From Chromatiales bacterium (GTDB lineage: Bacteria > Pseudomonadota > Gammaproteobacteria > Steroidobacterales > GCA-2729495), in the NCBI GenBank assembly GCA_024234935.1, contig JACKNI010000002.1, positions 186,001 through 250,000 of the forward strand: 64,000 nucleotides of DNA, read 5' to 3'. Under the pieces are notes generated by a model. That model made no database searches. It saw only the letters and a list, made by a program, of their open reading frames with translations, and was not told the DNA's origin. Shown here one piece after another: positions 27,255-35,552 of this stretch. Within the stretch, counting starts at the first letter, position 1, and every line of letters begins with the position of its first letter. The translations under genes were made by a program, and so were the position numbers.

Positions 27255-27842
27255 ATGACCAGCAAACCCAGGACTCAATCCCGTCCCGCCAGCATATCGT
27301 TCTCTCGCCTGAGCGGACCGGGTGGCGCAGCGGCGGTATTGCTGACCGGCTGGCTCGCCCTGTCGCAAACCGTACCTGATACCGCGGCCGCAGCAATGGG
27401 CTGTGAGGGATACCTGCGCGGCCAGATCTTTGGCGCTCTGGCCATGCAACTCGACTGGTCGGGAGAAAGACTGGGCTGTGAGGGCATGAGGCGCCCGGAC
27501 GGCAAAGGCATACGGCTGCATTTTGCCTGGGACCAGGGCCACGATGAACGCCTGGTGCTGGTCGTGGGGATCGACGGGGTCACCGCACCGGTCGCGGGCC
27601 TCGAAAAGCCGGCCAATGTCACTTTCATCGATGAGCGCAGCGGGCATTTCTACAGCTCCGGCGGTACCGGACGGTGCTGGACGGACATCTCCGAGCTGGC
27701 ATCACCCACCTTGCGCAACAACCGCCGTCAGCTCAAAGGCAGGCTCTACTGTACGGGTGCACTGCCCGCACTCAACGACCACTCGTCGCTGACGCTGGGC
27801 GATTTGCACTATTACGGGCGCTTTGCATTCGATGGCAACTGA
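27255..27842 (+). CDS. Secreted hypothetical protein
   Basis: A 195-residue protein with an N-terminal signal (hydrophobic segment about 25-40, likely cleavage after TAAAA). The mature part contains four cysteines (CEGY, CEGM, RCW, YCTG) that could form disulfides. No family is recognised. There is no good ribosome site before the ATG at 27255, and the divergent gene starts 12 bases away, so the true start may be slightly downstream. It overlaps the DUF192 gene by 11 bases. Confidence 0.6.
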   Translation: MTSKPRTQSRPASISFSRLSGPGGAAAVLLTGWLALSQTVPDTAAAAMGCEGYLRGQIFGALAMQLDWSGERLGCEGMRRPDGKGIRLHFAWDQGHDERLVLVVGIDGVTAPVAGLEKPANVTFIDERSGHFYSSGGTGRCWTDISELASPTLRNNRRQLKGRLYCTGALPALNDHSSLTLGDLHYYGRFAFDGN

Positions 27843-28323
27843 ACGGTCCCGGCACTGGTTGGCTCACGCGGCATTCTCACTGACGCTGATTCTTTCCGGC
27901 GCCCCGGCAACTGCTGCCGAACCCGCCGCTCTGCTGCACGATTTCCCGCGCGGGCAGCTGGTGCTTGAAACCCGTGGTCCGCGCTGCCTGCTGATCGACA
28001 TCTATATCGCTTCCAGCCCGGAGCAACGCGCCCAGGGCCTGATGTTCATAGAGTCCATGCCCGAATTCGAGGGCATGTACTTCGGTTACGGCGAACCCGT
28101 CGGCATCGCCATGTGGATGAAGAACACCCTGATCGCGCTGGACATGCTGTTTATCGGTGAGGATCTGACCATCGCCAGCATCGCGAGAAACACCACTCCC
28201 TTGTCCACAGAGCGGATTGAATCACAGGAAGCGGTGATCGGCGTTCTCGAACTGAACGCCGGTTTTGCCCAACGCTGGGGCGCTGAAGCAGGTACCCGTG
28301 TATTCATGGAGCGTCGTCTCTGA
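27832..28323 (+). CDS. DUF192 family secreted protein
   Basis: A 163-residue exported protein with a signal peptide (about 1-28, ATAA-like cleavage) and a DUF192 domain: AQGLMFIESMPEFEGMYF, then MWMKNTLIALDMLFI and VLELNAGFAQRWG, all hallmark elements. DUF192 function is not established. The ATG at 27832 lies inside the end of the preceding gene; a TTG at 27823 would add three residues. It converges on a small lipoprotein gene four bases away. Confidence 0.85.
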   Translation: MATERSRHWLAHAAFSLTLILSGAPATAAEPAALLHDFPRGQLVLETRGPRCLLIDIYIASSPEQRAQGLMFIESMPEFEGMYFGYGEPVGIAMWMKNTLIALDMLFIGEDLTIASIARNTTPLSTERIESQEAVIGVLELNAGFAQRWGAEAGTRVFMERRL

Positions 28324-28327
28324 CGTT

Positions 28328-28723
28328 TCAATCCGTTTTCACCGCGGCGCGGCAAACCACTTCCCAGCGCTGCTGATTGCCGCGCGGATTGTCTTCCAGA
28401 TAGTCAAAGTCCCTGCGCTTCGAGACCTCGAAACCGTCGGGGCAAAGCTGGCGCTGGGCGAGCCAGTCGCCGAGCCAGCGCATGCGGGCCGCATCTGCTG
28501 CCGGATCATCGGCCGGATATTCCGGGGGGAACCTGAGATCAAAGTAGATGACACCGGGATGGTCGCGGGGAATCGTCAGCTGACTGTAGCGGTGCCGGTC
28601 GAAGTCCGCACTTTTCTCGACGCTGCTGCAGGCAGTCAACAGCGATGATGCGGCAATCGCAACAGCCAGCCCGCGGTGCAGAAGGCTGAAACAGGCGACA
28701 TTTGCGCACATTGGATGCTCCAC
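28328..28723 (-). CDS. Small lipoprotein, hypothetical
   Basis: A 131-residue protein with a signal peptide ending in lipobox LLTAC (Cys about 32), predicting a lipid anchor. The mature part is charged, with CPDGFEVSKRRDFDY and a late Cys; no family is recognised. The ATG at 28723 or one at 28711 could be the start. Confidence 0.6.
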   Translation of the reverse strand: MEHPMCANVACFSLLHRGLAVAIAASSLLTACSSVEKSADFDRHRYSQLTIPRDHPGVIYFDLRFPPEYPADDPAADAARMRWLGDWLAQRQLCPDGFEVSKRRDFDYLEDNPRGNQQRWEVVCRAAVKTD

Positions 28724-28900
28724 GACTGCAGACCGGGCGGAATGTCCGGATGCATACCACGCCCGGACGGAAATGCCGAGACCACGAGACTGTGGGAACT
28801 ACCTAGGATTTTGCAAATCAGGAAATCCCTCAACACACATGTGACTGTTCGGTATGCAGACCGGTGTGCAATCGGCAGAAATATCGGGTAGATTTGCCGT

Positions 28901-28968
28901 CCGGATCAGAGGGGGCTTTCTGATCCGGATGGAGCCGGTTCTGTAACCGTACTCAAGAGTCGGTACGG
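28901..28968 (+). promoter_or_regulatory. Two inverted repeats in the leader of the tonB operon
   Basis: CCGGATCAG and CTGATCCGG (28901-28928) form a nine-base stem with a ten-base loop. A second, weaker pair, CCGTAC and GTACGG, spans 28947-28968. Both lie in the 298-base gap before tonB, which holds nothing else I can name. They could be an attenuator, a terminator or operators; no T-run follows. Confidence 0.4.
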
Positions 28969-29021
28969 AACGGACGGATAAAACCGGTGTAATACACTGC
29001 ACAGACTCCTGATGCGGACGC

Positions 29022-29645
29022 ATGGACAGCACCTTTAACACAGGCCGTAGCGCAGGCCGGACAGCAATACTCATCGGCATCGTGGCATTCCACGTGATGC
29101 TGGTCGTGGCTATCAATTCGAGCCTGTCCACGGTGATCCTCGATCGCCTGCCGCCGCTCATCAAGGCCGAGATCATCGAAGAGATCACCAAGGACGAGGA
29201 GCCGCCGCCGCCGCCGCCGACCGTGGAGACTCCGCCGCCTTATGTCCCGCCGCCGGATATCGTCATCGACCTGCCCACCACGACGAAGGGGCCAACAACG
29301 GCACTGGTCGTCACTGACAAACCCCGCCCGGTCGCACCGCCGCCATCTCCGGTGGTCAAGAAAGCGCCGGAGATCGACCCCAGGTACAAGCGTCGCTTCC
29401 AGCCTGACTACCCGCCAACCTCCAGACGTCTTGGCGAAGAAGGTTCGGTCATTGTCCAGGTATTGGTCGACCCCGAAGGCAAGGTCAGCGACGGCAAGAT
29501 TCAGACAAGCAGCGGGTTTCCGCGGCTCGACGAAGCGGCGCTCAAGCATGCGCTGCGTGCCTGGCGGTTTACGCCGGGCACAGAAGACGGCAAGCCAGTT
29601 TCGGTCTGGCATTCAGTCAAGGTAACTTTCAGAATCGAAGGCTGA
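29022..29645 (+). CDS. tonB: TonB-type energy transducer
   Basis: A 207-residue TonB protein that couples the inner-membrane proton motive force to outer-membrane receptors. One N-terminal helix (about 14-34, AILIGIVAFHVMLVVA), a proline-rich periplasmic spacer (about 60-115), and a C-terminal TonB domain (about 125-205) with YPPTSRRLGEEGSVIVQVLV and LRAWRFTPG. It heads an operon with exbB and two exbD genes, so it should work with them; the TonB-dependent receptor at 43.8 kb is a possible client. Confidence 0.92.
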   Translation: MDSTFNTGRSAGRTAILIGIVAFHVMLVVAINSSLSTVILDRLPPLIKAEIIEEITKDEEPPPPPPTVETPPPYVPPPDIVIDLPTTTKGPTTALVVTDKPRPVAPPPSPVVKKAPEIDPRYKRRFQPDYPPTSRRLGEEGSVIVQVLVDPEGKVSDGKIQTSSGFPRLDEAALKHALRAWRFTPGTEDGKPVSVWHSVKVTFRIEG

Positions 29646-29732
29646 TTATTTTTTTCGGACAAGTCAGGTATGAACGCATCACGTTTGGCGTTCCGTCCGG
29701 GCGCAAACAGTTAAACACAAGGTAGGCGAGCT

Positions 29733-30602
29733 ATGGCAGGCGAGAACATTCAGCTGGCACAGAACACGGCGACCGATGCGGGCATTCCACCCGCGGATCC
29801 GGCGGCGCTGGGCACCATGCCGGGCGATACGGGTGACCTGGGTACGACGGATTTGACCGGAACGGGTAACGATTTTCCGCTCGATACATTGCCTGACTCC
29901 GGCACTACACCACCACCCGATACGCTGCCTGCCAATGAAGCTGAAAACCCATACGGTCTGGCTGCCCTCTGGGGGCAGGGCGACTTCATCGCTCGCGGCA
30001 CCCTCATCATCCTGGTAGGCATGTCGCTGTACTCGTGGTTCCTGATTCTTACCAAGCTCTGGGATCAGGCGCGGATGTTGCGGCAGGCCAGACAGGCAAG
30101 CCGCGATTTCTGGACGGGCTCGTCCCTGACCGATGGCCTGCAGAAACTCACCGGCAGCGGCAACGTCTACCGTGCAGTGGTGGAAAGCGGCATCAATGCC
30201 AGCTCGCACCACGAAGGCAAACTGACCGACAAGGTCCCGCTTACCGAGTGGATCAGCGGCAATCTGCAACGCAGCGTTGATCGCCTGAACAACGACCTGC
30301 AGGGCGGCCTGTCCTTCCTGGCATCGGTCGGCTCGACGGCACCGTTCGTCGGTCTGTTCGGAACGGTGTGGGGCATCTATCACGCACTGATCGCGATCGG
30401 TGTCGCCGGCCAGGCAAGCATCGACAAGGTTGCCGGTCCGGTCGGTGAGGCACTGATCATGACCGCCATCGGTCTGGCCGTCGCGGTACCGGCGGTGCTC
30501 GGCTACAACCTGCTGCTGCGGCGGAACAAGGCCATCCTCGACCAGTTCCGTTACTTCACCAACGATCTGTATGCGACGCTGGTAAGCAGCAGCCAGAAGT
30601 AA
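29733..30602 (+). CDS. exbB: ExbB/TolQ-family proton channel
   Basis: A 289-residue inner-membrane protein with three helices and a MotA/TolQ/ExbB domain: SVGSTAPFVGLFGTVWGI and EALIMTAIGLAVAVPAV are the conserved helix 2-3 region. A longer acidic, Pro/Gly/Thr-rich N-terminal extension (about 1-75) precedes the first helix, as in the ExbB of multi-ExbD systems. It lies between tonB and two exbD genes. Confidence 0.92.
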   Translation: MAGENIQLAQNTATDAGIPPADPAALGTMPGDTGDLGTTDLTGTGNDFPLDTLPDSGTTPPPDTLPANEAENPYGLAALWGQGDFIARGTLIILVGMSLYSWFLILTKLWDQARMLRQARQASRDFWTGSSLTDGLQKLTGSGNVYRAVVESGINASSHHEGKLTDKVPLTEWISGNLQRSVDRLNNDLQGGLSFLASVGSTAPFVGLFGTVWGIYHALIAIGVAGQASIDKVAGPVGEALIMTAIGLAVAVPAVLGYNLLLRRNKAILDQFRYFTNDLYATLVSSSQK

Positions 30603-30631
30603 GCGCGGCCAGGAAGAGGGAGAACACGCGC

Positions 30632-31066
30632 ATGGGCATGAACGTCCAGTCCGGTGACGGTGAAGACCATCCGGTGATGTCGGCCATCAACACCACGCCC
30701 CTTGTCGACGTGATGCTGGTGCTGCTCATCATCTTCCTGATCACCGTACCGGTCATCACCAAGACCGTGAACCTTGATCTCCCCAAAGCGACCAATATCG
30801 CCACGCAGACCAAACCGGAAAACATCACGATTGCCATCGATCGTCAGGGCAATGTTTACTGGAAAGAATCGCTCGTCCCCGACAACCAGGTACTGGCCGA
30901 CCTGATTCGCGGCGCAGCCATGACCGTTCCACAGCCTGAGGTACACGTTCGCGGCGACCGGGCGGGCCGCTACGAGTATGTGGGTCGCGTAATCCTGGCG
31001 CTGCAAAAAGGCGGTATCCAGAAAATCGGCTTTATCTCTGAGCCCGACCGTGGCTCCGCACGTTAA
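30632..31066 (+). CDS. exbD: ExbD-family protein 1
   Basis: A 144-residue partner of ExbB with one N-terminal helix carrying the essential Asp: NTTPLVDVMLVLLIIFLIT. The periplasmic part follows. It is one of two adjacent exbD genes. Confidence 0.92.
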   Translation: MGMNVQSGDGEDHPVMSAINTTPLVDVMLVLLIIFLITVPVITKTVNLDLPKATNIATQTKPENITIAIDRQGNVYWKESLVPDNQVLADLIRGAAMTVPQPEVHVRGDRAGRYEYVGRVILALQKGGIQKIGFISEPDRGSAR

Positions 31067-31102
31067 CTGATCGCCGAACGGGATCAGCAGAGGTCATCTT
31101 CC

Positions 31103-31522
31103 ATGGGCATGTCGGTAGGTACGGGCGGCGAAAACGATCCGATGATCGAGATGAACACCACGCCGTTGATCGACGTGATGCTCGTACTCCTGATCATGAT
31201 CATCGTCACGCTGCCGATCATGACGCACGCGGTAAAGCTCGACATGCCGCGCCCGGACCCGAATACACCGGAAGTCCAGCCCGAGCTGATCGAGATAATG
31301 ATCGATTACGACGGCACGATTCTGTGGAATGGCACACCGGTACCCAACCTCGATACGCTTGAACGCTACTTCAAGGCCGAGGCGGCGAAAGTCCCGCAGC
31401 CGCAGGTAGCCATCAGGCCGGACGCGCGCGTCAAGTACGATTATGTGGTTCAGGTGCTGGCCAGCGCGCAGCGCAACAGCATCGAAAAGATGGGGTTGAT
31501 CGGTAACGAGCAGTTCGAGTAG
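31103..31522 (+). CDS. exbD: ExbD-family protein 2
   Basis: A 139-residue second ExbD with the same helix, NTTPLIDVMLVLLIMIIVT, including the essential Asp. It differs from the first in its periplasmic domain (for example KMGLIGNEQFE at the end), so the two are not recent duplicates. ExbD acts as a dimer; a heterodimer of the two is possible. The gap to the next gene (31523-31671) holds no visible feature. Confidence 0.92.
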   Translation: MGMSVGTGGENDPMIEMNTTPLIDVMLVLLIMIIVTLPIMTHAVKLDMPRPDPNTPEVQPELIEIMIDYDGTILWNGTPVPNLDTLERYFKAEAAKVPQPQVAIRPDARVKYDYVVQVLASAQRNSIEKMGLIGNEQFE

Positions 31523-31671
31523 TCGTTCTGCCGGACCAGGGCCTCCGCCCGTACTGCGACTCCAGCCCCGCAACAGACCGACAGACCGGTTCAGCGTTTA
31601 TTCACTCCGCTGAGGGAGTATCTTTGCGCAGTACCGGTTGCCGCTCACAGCCAGACAGGGAGACCCGGAGC

Positions 31672-32937
31672 ATGCGAAACAGAACCTGCACGACCCTGGC
31701 CGTTGCCATCACCGCGCTCGGCCTTCTGCTGGGCGGACTGACCGCTGCCCCGGCACTGCATGCCGCAGACAAGCCGGCTGCTGCGGGCAAGATAAGCAAG
31801 AAAGTCATGAAGCCCCTGAAAGCCGGCCTTGATCTCGCCAATGAAGGCAAGTTTCCGGAAGCCGAAGCAGAACTTCGTGCCGCCGATTCCATTGAAGACA
31901 AGACGCCGTTCGAACAGTTTCAGATCGATGAATTGCTCGGCTTTGTCGCCCTCAAGCAGGCCAAGTACAAGGATGCCGCCCTGCTGTATGAGCGCGGACT
32001 GGACTCGGGCTTTCTGCCCGAGGAACAGGTCAATGACCGGCTGCGACTGCTTGCACAGCTGTACTTCCAGCCCGATCTCCGCGACCTGAACAAGGTTGTC
32101 ACCTATGGCAAGCGCTGGCTCGAAGCGGCCGGTACGCGTGACCCGGTCATGGTCGGCCTGGTCGGTCAGGCAAGCTACTTCAATGATGACTTCAGTGCGG
32201 CCGCAAACTACATGAAGGAAGCGACAGCCGGTGCGGTCGCCGCCGGAGAGAAGCCTGAGGAGAACTGGCTACTCATCCTGCAAAACTCATACGGGAAGCT
32301 GAAGAACGATCCCGGCGTCATCGATGCCACTGTTGATCTCGTGCGCTACTACCCCCGCAAGGAGCACTGGATAACCCTGTCATCGAGCCTTCTTCGTGCA
32401 GCAAGCACCAAGGAACTGGAGATTCTCCAGGTCTTCCGCCTGCTGTATGTCGTGGACGCGATGGACAGCGCCGACGATTTCACCGAAGCGGCCAGCGTCG
32501 CATTGCGTTCAGGCTCACCGGGTGAAGCATTGAAGTTCATCGAGCGCGGCTACGCAACGAAGGTGCTCGATACCAGTGGCGACAAGCAGAAAAGCCAGCA
32601 ATTGCTGGAAGATTCAAGAAGGCAGGTCGCTGACGATCGCAAGACCCTGCCGCAGTTCGAGAAAGAGGCGAAGGCAGCAAAAGTCGGTGAAGCAGACGTC
32701 AAGCTGGGCGAGGCCTTCCTGAGTTACGATCAGCCGGCAAAAGCCATCGAGGCCATTCAGCGCGGTATCGCAAAGGGTGGTGTCAAGAGCCTGGACGACG
32801 CCAACCTGTCACTTGGGCGCGCCTTTCTGGCTGCCGGGGATCGTGCCGGGGCGGCGAAAGCCTTTGGTCTGGTCAGCAAACCCGACTACTCGCTGCTGGT
32901 TCAGCTCTGGAAGATTTATACCGCACAGCAGCCCTGA
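31672..32937 (+). CDS. TPR-repeat exported protein 1 of the TonB operon
   Basis: A 421-residue protein with a signal peptide (about 1-34, ending LHAA) and helical repeats of the TPR kind, for example YKDAALLYERGLDSGFLPEEQ and AKAIEAIQRGIAKGG. The ATG at 31672 follows GGGAG. It probably sits in the periplasm and assists TonB-ExbB-ExbD, since TPR proteins are found next to ExbBD2-type clusters in Xanthomonadales and Shewanella, but a role is not shown by the sequence. Confidence 0.8.
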   Translation: MRNRTCTTLAVAITALGLLLGGLTAAPALHAADKPAAAGKISKKVMKPLKAGLDLANEGKFPEAEAELRAADSIEDKTPFEQFQIDELLGFVALKQAKYKDAALLYERGLDSGFLPEEQVNDRLRLLAQLYFQPDLRDLNKVVTYGKRWLEAAGTRDPVMVGLVGQASYFNDDFSAAANYMKEATAGAVAAGEKPEENWLLILQNSYGKLKNDPGVIDATVDLVRYYPRKEHWITLSSSLLRAASTKELEILQVFRLLYVVDAMDSADDFTEAASVALRSGSPGEALKFIERGYATKVLDTSGDKQKSQQLLEDSRRQVADDRKTLPQFEKEAKAAKVGEADVKLGEAFLSYDQPAKAIEAIQRGIAKGGVKSLDDANLSLGRAFLAAGDRAGAAKAFGLVSKPDYSLLVQLWKIYTAQQP

Positions 32938-33001
32938 ATATTGCAAATCGCCAGTGGCGGCTGAAGCTGGCTGACAACACCGAATCTGGAGACAGTGCCC
33001 G

Positions 33002-34234
33002 ATGCTAAAGAAATTCCTGATGATCCTTTGCCTGGCAGCGAGTGCCGGTATGGCCCTTTCCGGCAGCCTGCTGATTACTTCGGTGGCCCAGGCAGAAGAA
33101 GCCAAGGTTGGTCCCAAGGTCGGTAAATTGCTGCAAGACGCACTCACCGCCAGCAAGCAAAAAAGGAACAACGAGGCACTGGCGAAACTGAAGGAAGCAG
33201 ACGCGGTCAGCGGGAAAAGCGGTATCGAGCAATTCAAGATTGCCGAAATGTACGGCTACGTTTACCTGCAGCAGAAAAATTATCCGGCGGCAGCAGCAGC
33301 GTATGAGCGCACGCTGAATTCCGGTCAGCTGACACCGGCACAGACCAACGACCGGATCAAGCAGATCGCGCAGCTCAGCTTCCCCAGGGACGTGAACAAG
33401 ACCATCGAATACACCACGCGCTGGCTGAAGGCGACCGGATCGAAGGACCCGGACATGTACGCGATGCTCGGTCAGGCATATCAGCTCGGCGGCAATGACA
33501 AGGCGGCGATCAGCGCAACCGAGATCGCCGTGCGCAATGCCCAGGCTGCGGGGAAACGCCCGGACGAGAACTGGTTACGCATCCTGCTGAAATCCTATGG
33601 CAACCTCAACGACTCCGCTGCGCTGAGCCGGCTCACCACATCGCTGGTCACACTCTATCCAACCAAGGATAACTGGCAGCTGCTGTCCAGTGCGCTGCGC
33701 AAACAGGCGCAGGGAGATGACCGCGTTGCGCTTAATGTGTACCGCCTGATGGGCGAACTGGACCTGATCGACGAACCCAGGCTGTTCACCGAATGGGCCA
33801 TCGTCTCGATTCAGGCCGGTCTGCCCGGCGAAGCCCTCAAGACCATGGAACTCGGCTACGCGAGAAAGGTGCTGGGCGCTGACGATTCCCGCAATCAGCG
33901 CATCATGAACGATGCGCGCACACGCATGAAAGCCCAGGAGCAGACCCTGGCCAAGCTGGAGCAGACCGCGATCGCTTCACCTAAGGGTCTGGCGGACGTC
34001 CAGCTGGGCGAAGTGTTCATGAGCTATGGTTTGCCCGACAAGGCCATCGCGGCTGCAAAACGGGGCCTGAAGAAAGGTGGCCTGCCGGATACCGACGACG
34101 CCTGGATGCTGATTGGCCGTGGCCAGATAGCGAAGAAGAATGGCGCCGAGGCGCGCAAGGCATTCAGCCAGGTCAAAGGCAAGGACCTGGGCTCGATCGC
34201 CAGGCTCTGGACGATCTACGCGTCGAAGCTCTGA
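33002..34234 (+). CDS. TPR-repeat exported protein 2, paralogue of the preceding gene
   Basis: A 410-residue protein with a signal peptide (about 1-30) and the same layout as its neighbour: YPAAAAAYERTLNSGQLTPAQ and DKAIAAAKRGLKKGGL align with the equivalents there, as do ENWLRILLKSYG and LPGEALKTMELGYARKVL. The two genes are tandem paralogues. It ends 34 bases before the facing puuB gene. Confidence 0.8.
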   Translation: MLKKFLMILCLAASAGMALSGSLLITSVAQAEEAKVGPKVGKLLQDALTASKQKRNNEALAKLKEADAVSGKSGIEQFKIAEMYGYVYLQQKNYPAAAAAYERTLNSGQLTPAQTNDRIKQIAQLSFPRDVNKTIEYTTRWLKATGSKDPDMYAMLGQAYQLGGNDKAAISATEIAVRNAQAAGKRPDENWLRILLKSYGNLNDSAALSRLTTSLVTLYPTKDNWQLLSSALRKQAQGDDRVALNVYRLMGELDLIDEPRLFTEWAIVSIQAGLPGEALKTMELGYARKVLGADDSRNQRIMNDARTRMKAQEQTLAKLEQTAIASPKGLADVQLGEVFMSYGLPDKAIAAAKRGLKKGGLPDTDDAWMLIGRGQIAKKNGAEARKAFSQVKGKDLGSIARLWTIYASKL

Positions 34235-34268
34235 GTCGGCGCCAGGAATCTCTGCGGCAGGATCCGGA

Positions 34269-35552
34269 TCAGGGCAGCCGGTCACGCAAGGCATACCAGA
34301 GCATGCCGAGTACGAGGCCTGGCCAGCGCAACAGCGTGCCACCCGGAAACGGCGGCGGCGCGAGCCGGGCAAACACGTCGAAACGTTCAACCGAGCCCGA
34401 CACTGCCTCTGCAATCAGTTGACCGGCAAGCGTGGCCATCGCCACGCCATGCCCTGAGTAACCCTGGGCAAAGTAGATATCCGGTCCCAGGCGCCCCAGG
34501 TGGGGCATGCGGTTCATCGTGATCGCGAGCCGCCCGCCCCAGGCGTAATCGATGCTCACATCACCGAGCTGTGGAAATATGCGCAGCAGGTGCGGGCGCA
34601 CGAAGCTGCCGATATCGACGGGAAAGCGCCGCCTGTAACTCTCGCCGCCACCAAAAATCAGGCGGCCTTCGGCCGACAGGCGAAAGTAGTTCAGTACAAA
34701 CAGCGTGTCGTGAACGACAACCGGGTCGCGGATCAGCTCACGGCAACGCTTGTCACCGAGCGGCGCCGTCGCCACAAGGAAGTTGTTGATCGGCATGATC
34801 GTCGTGGCCAGCCGCGGCTCCAGTTCATCCAGATGCGCATTGCAGGCCAGCACCATGAACCGGGCCTGCACCTCGCCACCAGCCGTCTTCAGCGTGACCG
34901 GCCCGCTGCCACCGTAGCCGCTGACCGCAGACCGCTCGAAAATCCTTACTCCGGCTGCAGAGCAGGCGCGGGCGAGCCCCAGTGCGTAGTTCAGCGGATG
35001 GAGGTACGCCGCTCGCGTATCGAGGCTGGCGCCGCAGTACGCGGAACTGCCGAGCATGTCTGCAAGCCCGGCCTTTGACACGCACTGCTGGTGCGGATAG
35101 TCGTAGTCGACGGCAAGCTTCTCGGCGCGGCGCTTCAGCGCATCCAGGTGTGCCGGTTTCGCGGCACAGACCAACTGGCCGGCGCCCGGCTCACAATCGA
35201 TCTCATGCTTCGTGATGAGCGCATGGACCAGCGCTTTTGATTCCTCGGCAAGCCGGAACAGGTCGGTGGCAGTATCCCGGCCAAACCTCGCTTCCAGCCA
35301 GGCTTCATCGCGACGCAGGCCGGTACCAATCTGCCCGCCGTTGCGGCCCGATGCGCCCCAGCCGACACGCTGCGCCTCGAGCAAGACCACCGAGTAGCCG
35401 CGCCCGGCCAGATGCAGGGCGGCGGACAGGCCGGTATAGCCGGCACCAACCACGCAGACATCCGCGCTCACGGTACCGCTGAGTGGCGGATGTTCGACCA
35501 GCCCGCGCGCGGTCGCGACATACCATGACGAGGGATGAGCCTCCGCAATCAC
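34269..35552 (-). CDS. puuB: Gamma-glutamylputrescine oxidase-like FAD enzyme
   Basis: A 427-residue DAO-family flavoenzyme. The FAD-binding motif is VVGAGYTGLSAALHLAGRG near residue 32. It should oxidise gamma-glutamylputrescine to the aldehyde with ammonia and H2O2. It starts with GTG, overlapping the aminotransferase stop by four bases (GTGA), and is the last gene of the leftward puuD-puuA-aminotransferase-puuB operon. Other glycine/D-amino-acid-oxidase-like activities are conceivable, but the operon decides. Confidence 0.88.
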   Translation of the reverse strand: MIAEAHPSSWYVATARGLVEHPPLSGTVSADVCVVGAGYTGLSAALHLAGRGYSVVLLEAQRVGWGASGRNGGQIGTGLRRDEAWLEARFGRDTATDLFRLAEESKALVHALITKHEIDCEPGAGQLVCAAKPAHLDALKRRAEKLAVDYDYPHQQCVSKAGLADMLGSSAYCGASLDTRAAYLHPLNYALGLARACSAAGVRIFERSAVSGYGGSGPVTLKTAGGEVQARFMVLACNAHLDELEPRLATTIMPINNFLVATAPLGDKRCRELIRDPVVVHDTLFVLNYFRLSAEGRLIFGGGESYRRRFPVDIGSFVRPHLLRIFPQLGDVSIDYAWGGRLAITMNRMPHLGRLGPDIYFAQGYSGHGVAMATLAGQLIAEAVSGSVERFDVFARLAPPPFPGGTLLRWPGLVLGMLWYALRDRLP

